Part shown: positions 25,753 to 33,439 of the stretch, piece by piece | How the letters are laid out: every line of letters begins with the position of its first letter | Position numbering within the stretch: the first letter of the stretch is position 1 | DNA from: an uncultured Oscillospiraceae bacterium | GTDB taxonomy: Bacteria > Bacillota > Clostridia > Oscillospirales > Oscillospiraceae | DNA: 53,584 bases | NCBI GenBank assembly: GCA_944385705.1 | Contig: CALWYF010000009.1 | Coordinates: 1 to 53,584, forward strand | Direction: 5' to 3' | Notes under the pieces: model-generated | Databases searched by the model: none | What the model saw: the letters and a program-made list of their open reading frames with translations, nothing else | Told to the model about the DNA's origin: nothing | Translations under genes and position numbers: made by a program

Positions 25753-25753
25753 C

Positions 25754-25948
25754 TCAGTTATCCAAAGTAAAGATGTCCTCCACGTGAAGCCCCAGGAGCC
25801 GGGCTATCTTCATGGCCAGTTCCAGACTGGGGTCGTACTTGTCGTTCTCAATGGCAATGATAGTCTGGCGGCTCACTCCCAGTTCCTTTGCCATATCCTC
25901 CTGGCGCAGTCCCGCCGCCTTGCGCAGCTGCTTCACCCTGTTTTTCAT
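25754..25948 (-). CDS. XRE-family HTH regulator, module 1
   Basis: A 64-residue protein that is just a Cro/CI-type helix-turn-helix: QEDMAKELGVSRQTIIAIEN forms the helices, followed by DKYDPSLELAMKIARLLG. It is about half identical to the regulator at 27921, so the two are paralogues. The ATG overlaps the TGA of the membrane gene upstream (TGATG), so the pair is translationally coupled. The promoter of the pair carries two palindromic operators like those of module 2, which makes autoregulation likely. Confidence 0.9.
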   Translation of the reverse strand: MKNRVKQLRKAAGLRQEDMAKELGVSRQTIIAIENDKYDPSLELAMKIARLLGLHVEDIFTLDN

Positions 25949-26277
25949 CAGCTCATCACCGCTATATAGGTGCCCACAGCCAGGATAAGGACACTTATAA
26001 ACAGAGCGGCCAGAATGGTTTGCAGCAGCCGGTTGGGTTCATGGTATTCCTCATCCCCGGAAGTCATCTTCTGCTTTATGCCCATATAGGTAAAGGACTG
26101 CACACATACTCCCAGGCACATTATAAGAGTAGGCACAGGCTGATAGGGCGCCCCCTTAGCCAGGGTCTGCCAGCAGTTATACAGCACCCAGACTATCAGG
26201 GCTATGAGCATCGCCCTGAAGCCCCACTCCTCCGAGCGCAGCTGGATGTTCCTGTCCATCTCATCCATTCTCTTCAT
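25948..26277 (-). CDS. Small membrane protein paired with XRE regulator, module 1
   Basis: A 109-residue protein with four apparent hydrophobic stretches at about 19-38, 45-65 (VPTLIMCLGVCVQSFTYMG) and 85-107 (TILAALFISVLILAVGTY), the first being long. It resembles the DUF6773-type proteins that often sit next to small XRE regulators in Clostridia; I hold that name loosely. GGAGGG lies 8 bases before the ATG. It is the first gene of the module, with the XRE gene coupled downstream. Function is unknown; it could sense or relay an envelope signal to the regulator. Confidence 0.75.
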   Translation of the reverse strand: MKRMDEMDRNIQLRSEEWGFRAMLIALIVWVLYNCWQTLAKGAPYQPVPTLIMCLGVCVQSFTYMGIKQKMTSGDEEYHEPNRLLQTILAALFISVLILAVGTYIAVMS

Positions 26278-26303
26278 TTATGTTTCCCTCCTTGATTTTT
26301 AAA

Positions 26304-26371
26304 AATGTTAAGCGTTCTTTACATTTTTCATTATACAGCTTTTTCTCAAAATGTCAAGAACTCTTAACATT
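26304..26371 (-). promoter_or_regulatory. Promoter with paired XRE operators, module 1
   Basis: On the minus strand: TTGACA (26352-26357), 16 bases, TATAAT (26330-26335). Two palindromes flank it. The upstream one TGTTAAGAGTTCTTGACA (26352-26369) contains the -35 as its right arm; the downstream one TGTAAAGAACGCTTAACA is at 26306-26323. Their centres are 46 bp apart. The same layout and near-identical sequence recur at 27834-27897, so these are most likely binding sites of the encoded XRE regulators. Confidence 0.8.
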
Positions 26372-26380
26372 TTTATATAT

Positions 26381-26423
26381 AAATATTCCGGCTCTGCTCA
26401 GACAGCGCAGAGCCGGAATATTT
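26381..26423. terminator. Bidirectional hairpin terminator
   Basis: A 17-bp perfect stem (26381-26397 with 26407-26423, containing ATTCCGGCTCTGC) with a 9-base loop and A/T-rich arms on both ends. It terminates the minus-strand gene at 26495 and separates it from the module 1 promoter. Confidence 0.8.
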
Positions 26424-26494
26424 ACACTGAGGAAAAATTGGGAAAGCCGTATTTTATTTTAAAATTTGGATATTCAGAAAATCTGCCCGGCCGC

Positions 26495-26698
26495 CTATTG
26501 TCTGTTCTGCAAGCTCTCCTGTTTAAGCCGTTCCTTTGCCTCTTCAACGCTTTCCCCATCCTTTGTGAGATAGCGCTCCACGAAACTGTCTTCCACCTTT
26601 TTGTATCCGTCCACCACGGTGTCTTCAATTTTTCCAAAAGCCGCGGTTACCTTCTCTGCAATTTTTTCATTTGCTTTTACAAGTTTGGATTTTGCCAT
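26495..26698 (-). CDS. Small charged protein with tandem YKKxED-type repeats
   Basis: A 67-residue, Lys/Glu-rich helical protein: MAKSKLVKANEKIAEKV, then FGKIEDTVVDGYKKVEDSFV, in which the motif (Y/F)xKIEDxxVxGYKKVED repeats, and a C-terminal TKDGESVEEAKERLKQE. Proteins of this pattern are common in Firmicutes but have no assigned function. GAGGG stands 10 bases before the ATG at 26698; a TTG at 26704 is an alternative. It follows the membrane gene at 26756 by 57 bases and may be controlled by the same TetR regulator. Confidence 0.75.
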   Translation of the reverse strand: MAKSKLVKANEKIAEKVTAAFGKIEDTVVDGYKKVEDSFVERYLTKDGESVEEAKERLKQESLQNRQ

Positions 26699-26755
26699 TG
26701 TCAATCATCCCTCTTTATAGCGTTTTTAATGCCCGGCAGTTCTGTCGGTCAGCGG

Positions 26756-27127
26756 TCAATCCTTAATACCTTTGGTCAGGGGGATCAGGGAGAGCAGAAC
26801 CACCACTCCTCCAAGCCCGATCACTATTCCCACAGCCAGCTTTCCCCACACCATGGTAAAGCACATTCCAAGGCCCAGGGCCAGGGCACCGGCAATTCCC
26901 ACAACTACGGTGAGGATCGCCTTTCCGGATATGCGTATGGGTTCCTTATGCTCCATTTTACGCCATACTCCAACTGTCACCAGGCCCAGCAGGACGCCGG
27001 CACAGCCCAGAGCTACCCCCGGTCCGAAAGAGTTCCACTCCCTTATCAGCGCCATGCACATACCCAGGGCAAACAAAACTCCGCTGACTGTCCCCAGAAG
27101 CATGGCAATATAACTGCTTTTTTTCAC
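26756..27127 (-). CDS. Four-helix membrane protein, likely target of the divergent TetR
   Basis: This 123-residue protein consists mostly of four membrane segments (about 6-27, 36-56, 70-91 and 94-114) with a short basic loop (RKMEHKEPIRISGK). GGAGG is 8 bases before a GTG at 27127, the start I chose; the frame extends to a GTG at 27136 that would overlap the ribosome site. It is divergent from a TetR gene, with overlapping promoters, so repression by that regulator is likely. A small multidrug-type or accessory membrane protein is possible, but no family signature is clear. Confidence 0.7.
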   Translation of the reverse strand: MKKSSYIAMLLGTVSGVLFALGMCMALIREWNSFGPGVALGCAGVLLGLVTVGVWRKMEHKEPIRISGKAILTVVVGIAGALALGLGMCFTMVWGKLAVGIVIGLGGVVVLLSLIPLTKGIKD

Positions 27128-27149
27128 ATCAAGCACCTCCGTTTTTTGT

Positions 27150-27239
27150 ATTAAAACAACTGTTGTTGTTTTAATCTGTACGTAGTATAATGCCGTTAAA
27201 GCAGCAAAACAATCATCAATTTCTCAACAAGTGTTGAGA
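27150..27239. promoter_or_regulatory. Divergent TetR control region with overlapping promoters and two palindromes
   Basis: Plus-strand promoter: TTGTTG (27163-27168), 17 bases, TATAAT (27186-27191). Minus-strand promoter: TTGTTT (27207-27212), 17 bases, TATACT (27184-27189). The two -10 elements overlap. One palindrome, ATTAAAACAAC-TGTT-GTTGTTTTAAT (27150-27175), covers the plus -35; another, TCTCAACA-AG-TGTTGAGA (27222-27239), lies just before the TetR ribosome site. Both contain CAAC/GTTG half-sites. This is the expected layout of a TetR autorepressor and divergent target. Confidence 0.75.
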
Positions 27240-27253
27240 TAAAGGAGATTATT

Positions 27254-27802
27254 ATGAATACGCCAAACAACCGGAGGAAAAAGAAATCCATAGAGACCAT
27301 AGAGAAGGTATTCATAGACCTGCTTCAAACCCGGCAGCTCAATGAGATCAGCGTGTCGGATATCTGCAAGCTGGCCGGTCTGAACCGCACGACCTTCTAC
27401 GCCAACTATACGGACATATTTGCCTTGGCCGACTCCATACGGGATAAGCTGGAGGGCAGTCTGGCTGAACTGTACAGAGAGGAGATTACAGAGGGATTCA
27501 ACAGTCACGACTATTTAAAGCTGTTCCGGCATATTAAGGATAACCAGATTTTTTACAGGACCTATTTCAAACTGGGTTATGACGATAATTATAAAATTGT
27601 AAGCTACGACACCGAGCTGGCAAAGCAGCATTTTCAAAATCGCTTTATCAATTACCACATGGAGTTTTTCAAAAGCGGCCTGACAAAAATCATTAAGATG
27701 TGGTTGAACGGAGGCTGCCAGGAAAGCCCTGAGGAAATGTTCGAGATAATCAGAAGCGAGTACAGGGGACGGGAAGCCTTCTTTTCCGGCAGCATGGAAT
27801 AG
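27254..27802 (+). CDS. TetR/AcrR-family transcriptional regulator
   Basis: This 182-residue protein has an N-terminal TetR HTH (about 12-58): IEKVFIDLLQTRQLNEISVSDICKLAGLNRTTFYANY, with the typical recognition helix LNRTTFYANYTD (quoted here in two overlapping parts). The C-terminal ligand domain (about 65-182) is all-helical with aromatic residues (FYRTYFKLGYDDNY), matching the TetR_C_7-like regulators found in Firmicutes; the ligand is unknown. AAAGGAG lies 7 bases before the ATG. It is transcribed divergently from the membrane gene at 26756. Confidence 0.9.
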   Translation: MNTPNNRRKKKSIETIEKVFIDLLQTRQLNEISVSDICKLAGLNRTTFYANYTDIFALADSIRDKLEGSLAELYREEITEGFNSHDYLKLFRHIKDNQIFYRTYFKLGYDDNYKIVSYDTELAKQHFQNRFINYHMEFFKSGLTKIIKMWLNGGCQESPEEMFEIIRSEYRGREAFFSGSME

Positions 27803-27833
27803 CTGGGGAGCCAATTAAATCCGTCGTAAAAAA

Positions 27834-27897
27834 TGTAAAGGAACCTTGACAACGCCGCTGTCATATGCTACACTGCATATGTAAAGGAAACTTGTCA
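27834..27897 (+). promoter_or_regulatory. Promoter with paired XRE operators, module 2
   Basis: TTGACA (27846-27851), 17 bases, TACACT (27869-27874). Operator 1 is TGTAAAGGAACCTTGACA (27834-27851), with the -35 as its right arm; operator 2 is TGTAAAGGAAACTTGTCA (27880-27897), 23 bases before the XRE start. Centres are 46 bp apart, as in module 1. Operator 2 lies over the start of transcription, a repressing position. Confidence 0.8.
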
Positions 27898-27920
27898 GAA
27901 GTTTTGAAAGGGGCACAAGT

Positions 27921-28124
27921 ATGGAAAACCGTGTGGAGGAACTGCGCAAATCCCTGGGCTTGAATCAGGAGGAATTTGCCAAAGCCATCAGGGTCTCCCG
28001 CCAGACCGTCAGCTCCATTGAGAACGGAAAATACAACCCCTCTCTGGAGCTGGCCTTTACCATAGCCGACTATTTCAAACTGAGCATTGAAGAAATTTTC
28101 ATCCATGAGAGGAGAGAGTCATGA
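27921..28124 (+). CDS. XRE-family HTH regulator, module 2
   Basis: A 67-residue Cro/CI-type HTH: QEEFAKAIRVSRQTVSSIEN, then GKYNPSLELAFTIADYF. It is a paralogue of the regulator at 25754. GAAAGGGG lies upstream of the ATG. It overlaps the next gene by four bases (ATGA). Here the regulator comes first and the membrane gene second, the opposite order to module 1. The double operator in its promoter points to negative autoregulation, possibly with cross-talk to module 1. Confidence 0.9.
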   Translation: MENRVEELRKSLGLNQEEFAKAIRVSRQTVSSIENGKYNPSLELAFTIADYFKLSIEEIFIHERRES

Positions 28125-28561
28125 AAAAAACTCAGCTTATCAGCGGCATAATCTATACTCTTCTTGGCCTTGCCCTGCTGCTTACAGCCATTTTTACCAA
28201 CACCGAAATCGGCATGCTCTACGGCCTCGGCGGCGCTCTGACAGGCCCGGGGCTGGTCATGATGGGGAAATATTTTTATTGGAGCCGTCCACAAAACCGG
28301 CAGCGCTATGAGGAGCGTCTGGACAACGAGCGGATAGAAATGAACGACGAACTGAAGCAAAAGCTCCGTGACCGCTCCGGCCGCTATGCCTATGTGCTGG
28401 GTATGGTGACGGTGAGCCTGTCCATTTTTGTTATCGGCATACTGGAAGACCTCGGCCTCATTGGGGACAGCCGCCCAATGATTTTGTATCTGGCAGCTTA
28501 CCTGATATTCCAGGTCATTGCCGGGATAGCGATCTTCAACAGGCTTTTGAAGAAGTATTGA
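28121..28561 (+). CDS. Membrane protein paired with XRE regulator, module 2
   Basis: A 146-residue protein with four membrane segments: about 6-25, 31-50, 86-106 and 118-139. Between segments 2 and 3 is a cytosolic charged stretch (NRQRYEERLDNERIEMNDELKQKLRD), probably helical. Its ATG overlaps the TGA of the XRE gene, so translation is coupled. No enzyme motif is visible. The combination of a tiny XRE protein and a coupled DUF-type membrane protein is common in Clostridia, but the signal is unknown. Confidence 0.75.
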   Translation: MKKTQLISGIIYTLLGLALLLTAIFTNTEIGMLYGLGGALTGPGLVMMGKYFYWSRPQNRQRYEERLDNERIEMNDELKQKLRDRSGRYAYVLGMVTVSLSIFVIGILEDLGLIGDSRPMILYLAAYLIFQVIAGIAIFNRLLKKY

Positions 28562-28605
28562 GTCAGAGCCTGCACAGATTAAACTAAATGCCGGTCATAC
28601 AGACC

Positions 28606-28649
28606 ATAACAATAAACAGCGGCCTCAGTGGGCCGCTGTTTATTGTTAT
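28606..28649. terminator. Bidirectional terminator between convergent genes
   Basis: A perfect 19-bp stem (28606-28624 with 28631-28649, containing AAACAGCGGCC) and 6-base loop, AT-rich at its base on both strands. It serves the module 2 genes and the PEP-synthase-like gene. Confidence 0.88.
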
Positions 28650-28664
28650 GTATACCTTATTATG

Positions 28665-31244
28665 TCAATCGTTTAGCAGGCCCAGGAAGCAGTCCTGGCT
28701 GGCTATCTCCCCATAGAGTATGGCTCCCGGCTCGCCAAAGTCGTAGACCTTGATGACATCCTTCAGGCTCTCCTCCCCTCCCAGCTCCAGGAATCGGTCG
28801 GGGAAGGAATCGAACAGGGCCTCATTGAAGGTGCAGCCCTCCTCCCCCTGGTACACGGCGGCGTAGTATATCCCGCTCTCCACCAGGTCCTGGAAGAAGT
28901 GGCTGCCGTAGCTCAGCTCAGGCCTCAGGCCGTGGGAGCTGTATGCCAGCTCGCACATGCACTGGAATTTGCTTATCTCCGCGAAGCTCACCGGCACACC
29001 CAGGCTGGGGGTGGTGGTGCCCCAGCGTCCCGGCCCCAGGAGCACTGCGTTCTTGTCTTTCAGCTTGGCGTTCAGCTTACCCACGGCCCTGGCCACGGAG
29101 TATTTCATCCCCTCCGGCAGCTCCAGGTATGGTTCCACTTTTACCAGGACCCCGTAGCGCACCGGGACGCAGATATTTCCGCCCATGAAGTTGCCCTTTA
29201 TTCTGAAGAGGAAGTCCTTCACCTTGGGCATGACCCCCGCCTGCCCCAGGCCGTGGGTCTGGAGGGGACGGCACTGGAGCAGGTTCACCCGGTAATCCCC
29301 CTCCCTGTTGAAATTACAAGCGTATTCCACGTCCACCGGGTAGGAGTACTTTTCCTGGAGCATGGCCATTATCCGGGTCATGGTCTGGGTGAAGTCGGTG
29401 CCTCTCAGCATACGCCGGAAGTTTATTATAAAGGGTGCGGGTTCATCGTAGATACCCAGCTCCCGATAGCGGGCAATGGTGGCCATATCCGGCTCCATGA
29501 ACAGGGAGGTGTCGGTGCCCATATCTTTCCGGTCCAGCTCCTCCAGTTTCCGGTTTGTAAAGGTGTTATAGCGCAGGTCTATCACATCCACATTGTGCTG
29601 GGAATACTTGTACTCGTCCCCGTAGTTCACCATGGGTGGGGCCAGAGGCTCGTCCAGATTAATGAGCCGGGCATAGTCCTCTGCCTCCCGGTCCACAGCC
29701 CTGGTACCCATGCCGAAGACCAGGCGCAGCATGCCCTTGTTGCCCTTGGCGGCGGAAAGGCTGTTCACGTACAGGTTCTGGGAGTGTCCCACTCCCGCCA
29801 CATGGGGATAGTAGTAGCGGCCATGGCGGTCGCCGCAGACCCGCATCACCAGCAGGGCCATCTGCTCGTCCCTGTCCAGGAGGTTTCGCTCTATGCGGTA
29901 TTTATAGGCCTCCTCGCTGACGGTGCTGGCGTATACCTGGCGCACCGCCGCCTCAAACTGGCGGTAGCGCTGGTCCAGGGTCCCCTGGTTTGGACAGAAG
30001 ACGCTGTCGTATTTCCCGGCAAAGGCGTTGCCAAAGCCGTCCTCCAGCAGGGAGCTGGAGCGGACGATGATGGGCGACTGGCCGAAGTACTCCAGCATGG
30101 AGAGGAACTGTTCCTTTATGGAGGGCATGAAGCTGCCGTTTAAAAGCAGCTGCTTCAGCTCCGGGGACAGGCGGAGATAGTCCTCCGGCTTCAGCATCTG
30201 GGTGCGCAGCTCCCAGATGCCGCTCTGCACCGCATAGGTATAGAACACGTCCGCCCCGATGAAGTAGGAGTCATGGGGCTCGATGCGTTTTTTGTAAAGC
30301 TCCGGGTCCGTGTCCCGGAGGACGTTTCTGGCCAGAAGCATGCCCACCGCCTTGCCGCCGATGCAGCCGGTGCCGATGACTCGCTTCTTGATATCCATCA
30401 GGTCCTGCATGGAGAAATATTTCCGGCACAGGGCCAGGCGTTTTGGCTCGTTGCCCAGCAGGCAGCGGAGTATATTCTCCTTGATTGCCCGGCCTTCATC
30501 ATCCACAGGCTCCTCTCCGCCGTTTTTCACCGAGTCAAACATGCTGTCCCAGCAGTCCCGGCGCTCCCCGGTCTGAGTAAAGATGTCAAATATGGCATAG
30601 AGCTCGGCGCTGGAGGTAAGAGTGCGGCAATGGCTGCCCTCCAGCTTTATGGGATAGTACATGTCCTCCGTCTGCCGTCCGGCCACCTTCACCGGGTGGA
30701 TGTAGGTGTTGCCGTCAATATTGCGTATATTTATCAGCACCGGAGTTGTAGCACGGATGCGGGAGACGGTGTCGTATATATGCCGCTCATATTTGATACA
30801 GGTGTAGGCTATGGAGTTGCGGCTGTGGCTGAAAGCGCTGGTGAGGCAGAAGAAGTTGCACACCATGTGGTCGGAAAACCAGAAATGCTGGAGGCAGGAG
30901 AGGCAGTCGGTTATGAATATGCTGTCCTCCGGCTCGGCGCTGACTATACGGTGTATCTGCACGGAGAAGGTCTCAAAACCCACCGCCGGGTCCAGCACAT
31001 ACTTTTTCACATTGGCCCCCCGCTTTATCAGGGCCTCGTCGTCCACCACCTCGGCGTGGTCGGCAAAGCGCAGGTACACTATGCGCTGCTGAGTTCTGGC
31101 CACGCTGGCCACCAGCTGACTCACCACAAACACATAGTCCCCCATGTTCTCTATCTGCCAGGTAACCGTATCTCCCCAGCGGAGATAATCCAGGGTCTTG
31201 TCCAGGCCCTCAATGCCGGTACTTATATACTTGGCTTTTTCCAT
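28665..31244 (-). CDS. KaiC/RecA-like domain fused to PEP/pyruvate-binding (PPDK N-terminal type) domain
   Basis: This is an 859-residue two-part protein. Residues 1 to about 240 follow the KaiC/RadA pattern, with the opening STGIEGLDKTLDYLRWGD, a strand RIVYLRFADH and an acidic strand SIFITDCLSC, but the Walker A lysine loop is absent (WQIENMGDYVF). From about 290 on it resembles the ATP-grasp domain of PEP synthase or PPDK: GTGCIGGKAVGMLLA, then IIVRSSSLLEDGFGNAFAGKYDS near 395, VDVEYACN and LLQCRPLQTH near 670 (the ExQ-type ending). The phosphohistidine and PEP-binding TIM-barrel domains are missing, so it is not a full PEP synthase; a phosphotransfer regulator is possible. GGAGGA precedes the ATG. 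Confidence 0.8.
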   Translation of the reverse strand: MEKAKYISTGIEGLDKTLDYLRWGDTVTWQIENMGDYVFVVSQLVASVARTQQRIVYLRFADHAEVVDDEALIKRGANVKKYVLDPAVGFETFSVQIHRIVSAEPEDSIFITDCLSCLQHFWFSDHMVCNFFCLTSAFSHSRNSIAYTCIKYERHIYDTVSRIRATTPVLINIRNIDGNTYIHPVKVAGRQTEDMYYPIKLEGSHCRTLTSSAELYAIFDIFTQTGERRDCWDSMFDSVKNGGEEPVDDEGRAIKENILRCLLGNEPKRLALCRKYFSMQDLMDIKKRVIGTGCIGGKAVGMLLARNVLRDTDPELYKKRIEPHDSYFIGADVFYTYAVQSGIWELRTQMLKPEDYLRLSPELKQLLLNGSFMPSIKEQFLSMLEYFGQSPIIVRSSSLLEDGFGNAFAGKYDSVFCPNQGTLDQRYRQFEAAVRQVYASTVSEEAYKYRIERNLLDRDEQMALLVMRVCGDRHGRYYYPHVAGVGHSQNLYVNSLSAAKGNKGMLRLVFGMGTRAVDREAEDYARLINLDEPLAPPMVNYGDEYKYSQHNVDVIDLRYNTFTNRKLEELDRKDMGTDTSLFMEPDMATIARYRELGIYDEPAPFIINFRRMLRGTDFTQTMTRIMAMLQEKYSYPVDVEYACNFNREGDYRVNLLQCRPLQTHGLGQAGVMPKVKDFLFRIKGNFMGGNICVPVRYGVLVKVEPYLELPEGMKYSVARAVGKLNAKLKDKNAVLLGPGRWGTTTPSLGVPVSFAEISKFQCMCELAYSSHGLRPELSYGSHFFQDLVESGIYYAAVYQGEEGCTFNEALFDSFPDRFLELGGEESLKDVIKVYDFGEPGAILYGEIASQDCFLGLLND

Positions 31245-31366
31245 CGGCTTCCTCCTTCTGCTGACATATTCTCTCCGTAACGGGCCCCCTCGGGGTCCTT
31301 ACTTTTATAGGAAAATTATAACCGAGCAGGCGGGGCTATGGCAATAAGAAAGGCTTGGGAAAAGGC

Positions 31367-31401
31367 AAAAAATTTCCCCGCAGCCTCAGCTGCGGGGAAA
31401 T
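31367..31401 (-). terminator. Terminator of nagB-glmM operon
   Basis: ATTTCCCCGCAG pairs perfectly with CTGCGGGGAAAT over a 6-base loop, followed on the minus strand by TTTTTT. Confidence 0.88.
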
Positions 31402-31415
31402 CAAATTACAGTGCT

Positions 31416-32078
31416 TTACTTTTTATGGACGATATTGTTCTTGTCCTTGTATATGCTGTCGGGAGGGATGACGCCCCGGACGCAGGAAGTGGGGTAGATG
31501 TTGGAATGGCGGCCCACCACGGTGCCGGGATTGAGGACGCTGTTGCAGCCCACCTCAACAAAGTCGCCCAGCATGGCGCCGAACTTCTTGCGGCCTGTCT
31601 CTATGGCTCCGGCGGGGTCCTTCACCACTACCAGGGTCTTGTCGCTCTTCACGTTGCTGGTAATGGAGCCTGCGCCCATGTGGGCCTTATAGCCCAGCAC
31701 GGAGTCGCCCACATAGTTATAGTGAGGAGTCTGTACATTGTCAAAGAGCACCACGTTTTTGAGCTCTACGGAGTTGCCCACCACGGCGTTCTTGCCCACG
31801 ATGGCGCTGCCCCGGATAAAGGCGCAGTGGCGTATCTCGGCCCCGTGGTCAATGATGCAGGGGGAGCCCAGATAGGCGGAGGGGAAGACCTTGGCGTCCT
31901 TGGCCACCCACACGCCCTCGCTGGGATTGTCGTACTCCTCAGGGCTGAGGGTGGGGCCCAGCTTCAAAATGAAGGCCTTTATATCGTCCAGCACCTCCCA
32001 GGGGTAGGTCTTGCCCTGAAAGAGCTCCTTTGCGATGGTCTTATCCAGGTCAAAAAGTTCTTTTATCTCCGTCATCAT
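31416..32078 (-). CDS. Left-handed beta-helix (hexapeptide) transferase, GlmU C-terminal-like
   Basis: A 220-residue protein with an N-terminal helical segment (about 1-50) and hexapeptide repeats (about 55-200): GVWVAKDAKVFPSAYLGSPC, AIVGKNAVVGNSVELKN, VVGRHSNIYPTS. It resembles the acetyltransferase half of GlmU, and residues such as NYVGDSVLGYKAHMGAGS match the substrate region of that domain. No uridyltransferase domain is present. Because glmM lies upstream, acetylation of glucosamine-1-phosphate is a reasonable inference, with the UTP step on another protein. Start ATGATG overlaps the glmM stop; the second ATG (32075) has the better ribosome spacing. Often annotated as UDP-GlcNAc pyrophosphorylase. 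Confidence 0.75.
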   Translation of the reverse strand: MMTEIKELFDLDKTIAKELFQGKTYPWEVLDDIKAFILKLGPTLSPEEYDNPSEGVWVAKDAKVFPSAYLGSPCIIDHGAEIRHCAFIRGSAIVGKNAVVGNSVELKNVVLFDNVQTPHYNYVGDSVLGYKAHMGAGSITSNVKSDKTLVVVKDPAGAIETGRKKFGAMLGDFVEVGCNSVLNPGTVVGRHSNIYPTSCVRGVIPPDSIYKDKNNIVHKK

Positions 32079-33424
32079 TTCACCTTTATCAGCTTTCCCG
32101 CCGCGGCCATGGCGGCGATTATTTCATCCACCTTTTCCTCACAGAGCTCATCACTGGTGGCCTCCACCATAACCCGGAGCAGGGGCTCGGTGCCGCTCTT
32201 TCTCAGCACCACCCGGCCGTCGTCCCCCAGGTCGGCCTCCACCTTCTTCACTGCGGCCTTAACCTCGTCGCAGTTCAAAGTCTCATCCTTATCGGTGACC
32301 ACAACGTTTTTCAGCTTCTGGGGATACATGGTCATGCCGGCGGCCAGCACGGAGAGAGGCTCCTTGGTCTCAGTGATACACTCCATCACCTTTATGGCGG
32401 TCAGCAGACCGTCGCCGGTGTTGGCATGGCGGCCGAAAATGATGTGGCCGGACTGCTCGCCGCCGATGATGTGGCCGTTCTGGCGCATATTCTCCGCCAC
32501 GTACTTGTCGCCTACGGCGGTCTTTTCGTATCCAATGCCCAGACTGTCCAGAGCCTTGTACAGGCCCATATTGGACATGATGGTGGTGACTACCTTGGAA
32601 TCGCCCAGGATGCCCTTGTCCTGCATGTATTTTGCGCAGACGTACATGATATGGTCGCCGTTTACCACATTGCCCTTCTCGTCCACGGCCAGGCAGCGGT
32701 CGGCGTCTCCGTCAAAGGCGAAGCCCACATCCAGGCCGTTATCCAGCACGAACTTTTGCAGCTGGCCGATATGGGTGGAGCCGCAGTCCACGTTGATATT
32801 CAGTCCGTCGGGCCGGTTGGAAATCACATGGGTGTCGGCCCCCAGGGCGTCGAAGACGCTCTTGGCCATCTGCCAGGTGCTGCCGTTGGCGCAGTCCAGG
32901 CCGATCTTGAAGTTCTTGTAGGAACGGGTTGCCAGAGAAATAAGGTAGCCTATGTAGCGGTTTCGCCCGGCGGCATAGTCCACGGTGCGGCCTATGGCAT
33001 CCCGCTGAGCGTAGGGCAGCTTCTCATCGGAGTCCAGATAAGCCTCGATACCGTCCAGCAGATTTTCCTCCATCTTCTCCCCGTCGCCGTTAATGAGCTT
33101 GATGCCGTTGTCGTGGTAGGGGTTGTGGCTGGCGGAGATCATGATGCCGCAGTCAAAGTCATCGGCTCTGGCAATATAGGACACGCTGGGGGTGCTGGTG
33201 ACATGGAGCAGGTAGGCGTCTGCCCCGGAGGCGGTGAGCCCGGCGCACAGCGCCGACTCGAACATGTAACTGGAGCGGCGGGTGTCCTTGCCTATGACCA
33301 CCTTTGCCTTATGATCTTTGCTGTAATACCAGCCCAGATAGCGCCCTATCTTAAAGGCGTGGTCCACAGTGAGGTCTGCATTGGCTTCTCCTCTGAAGCC
33401 GTCGGTTCCGAAATATTTACCCAA
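32075..33424 (-). CDS. glmM: Phosphoglucosamine mutase
   Basis: It isomerises glucosamine-6-phosphate to glucosamine-1-phosphate for UDP-GlcNAc and peptidoglycan. The active phosphoserine is in ISASHNPYHDNGIK near residue 100, the Mg loop is FAFDGDADRCLAVD near 240, and RKSGTEPLLRVMVE near 410 binds the phosphate. The 449-residue length is normal. The start is TTG at 33424, with GGGAGGG 7 bases upstream. It sits between nagB and the hexapeptide transferase with overlaps or short gaps, making a compact amino-sugar operon. Confidence 0.93.
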   Translation of the reverse strand: MGKYFGTDGFRGEANADLTVDHAFKIGRYLGWYYSKDHKAKVVIGKDTRRSSYMFESALCAGLTASGADAYLLHVTSTPSVSYIARADDFDCGIMISASHNPYHDNGIKLINGDGEKMEENLLDGIEAYLDSDEKLPYAQRDAIGRTVDYAAGRNRYIGYLISLATRSYKNFKIGLDCANGSTWQMAKSVFDALGADTHVISNRPDGLNINVDCGSTHIGQLQKFVLDNGLDVGFAFDGDADRCLAVDEKGNVVNGDHIMYVCAKYMQDKGILGDSKVVTTIMSNMGLYKALDSLGIGYEKTAVGDKYVAENMRQNGHIIGGEQSGHIIFGRHANTGDGLLTAIKVMECITETKEPLSVLAAGMTMYPQKLKNVVVTDKDETLNCDEVKAAVKKVEADLGDDGRVVLRKSGTEPLLRVMVEATSDELCEEKVDEIIAAMAAAGKLIKVK

Positions 33425-33439
33425 AAAAATTCCCTCCCG

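Noticed and set aside
28899-31280. Plus-strand frames opposite the PEP-synthase-like gene
   Set aside because: Shadows; the minus-strand frame has a strong ribosome site and ATP-grasp motifs.
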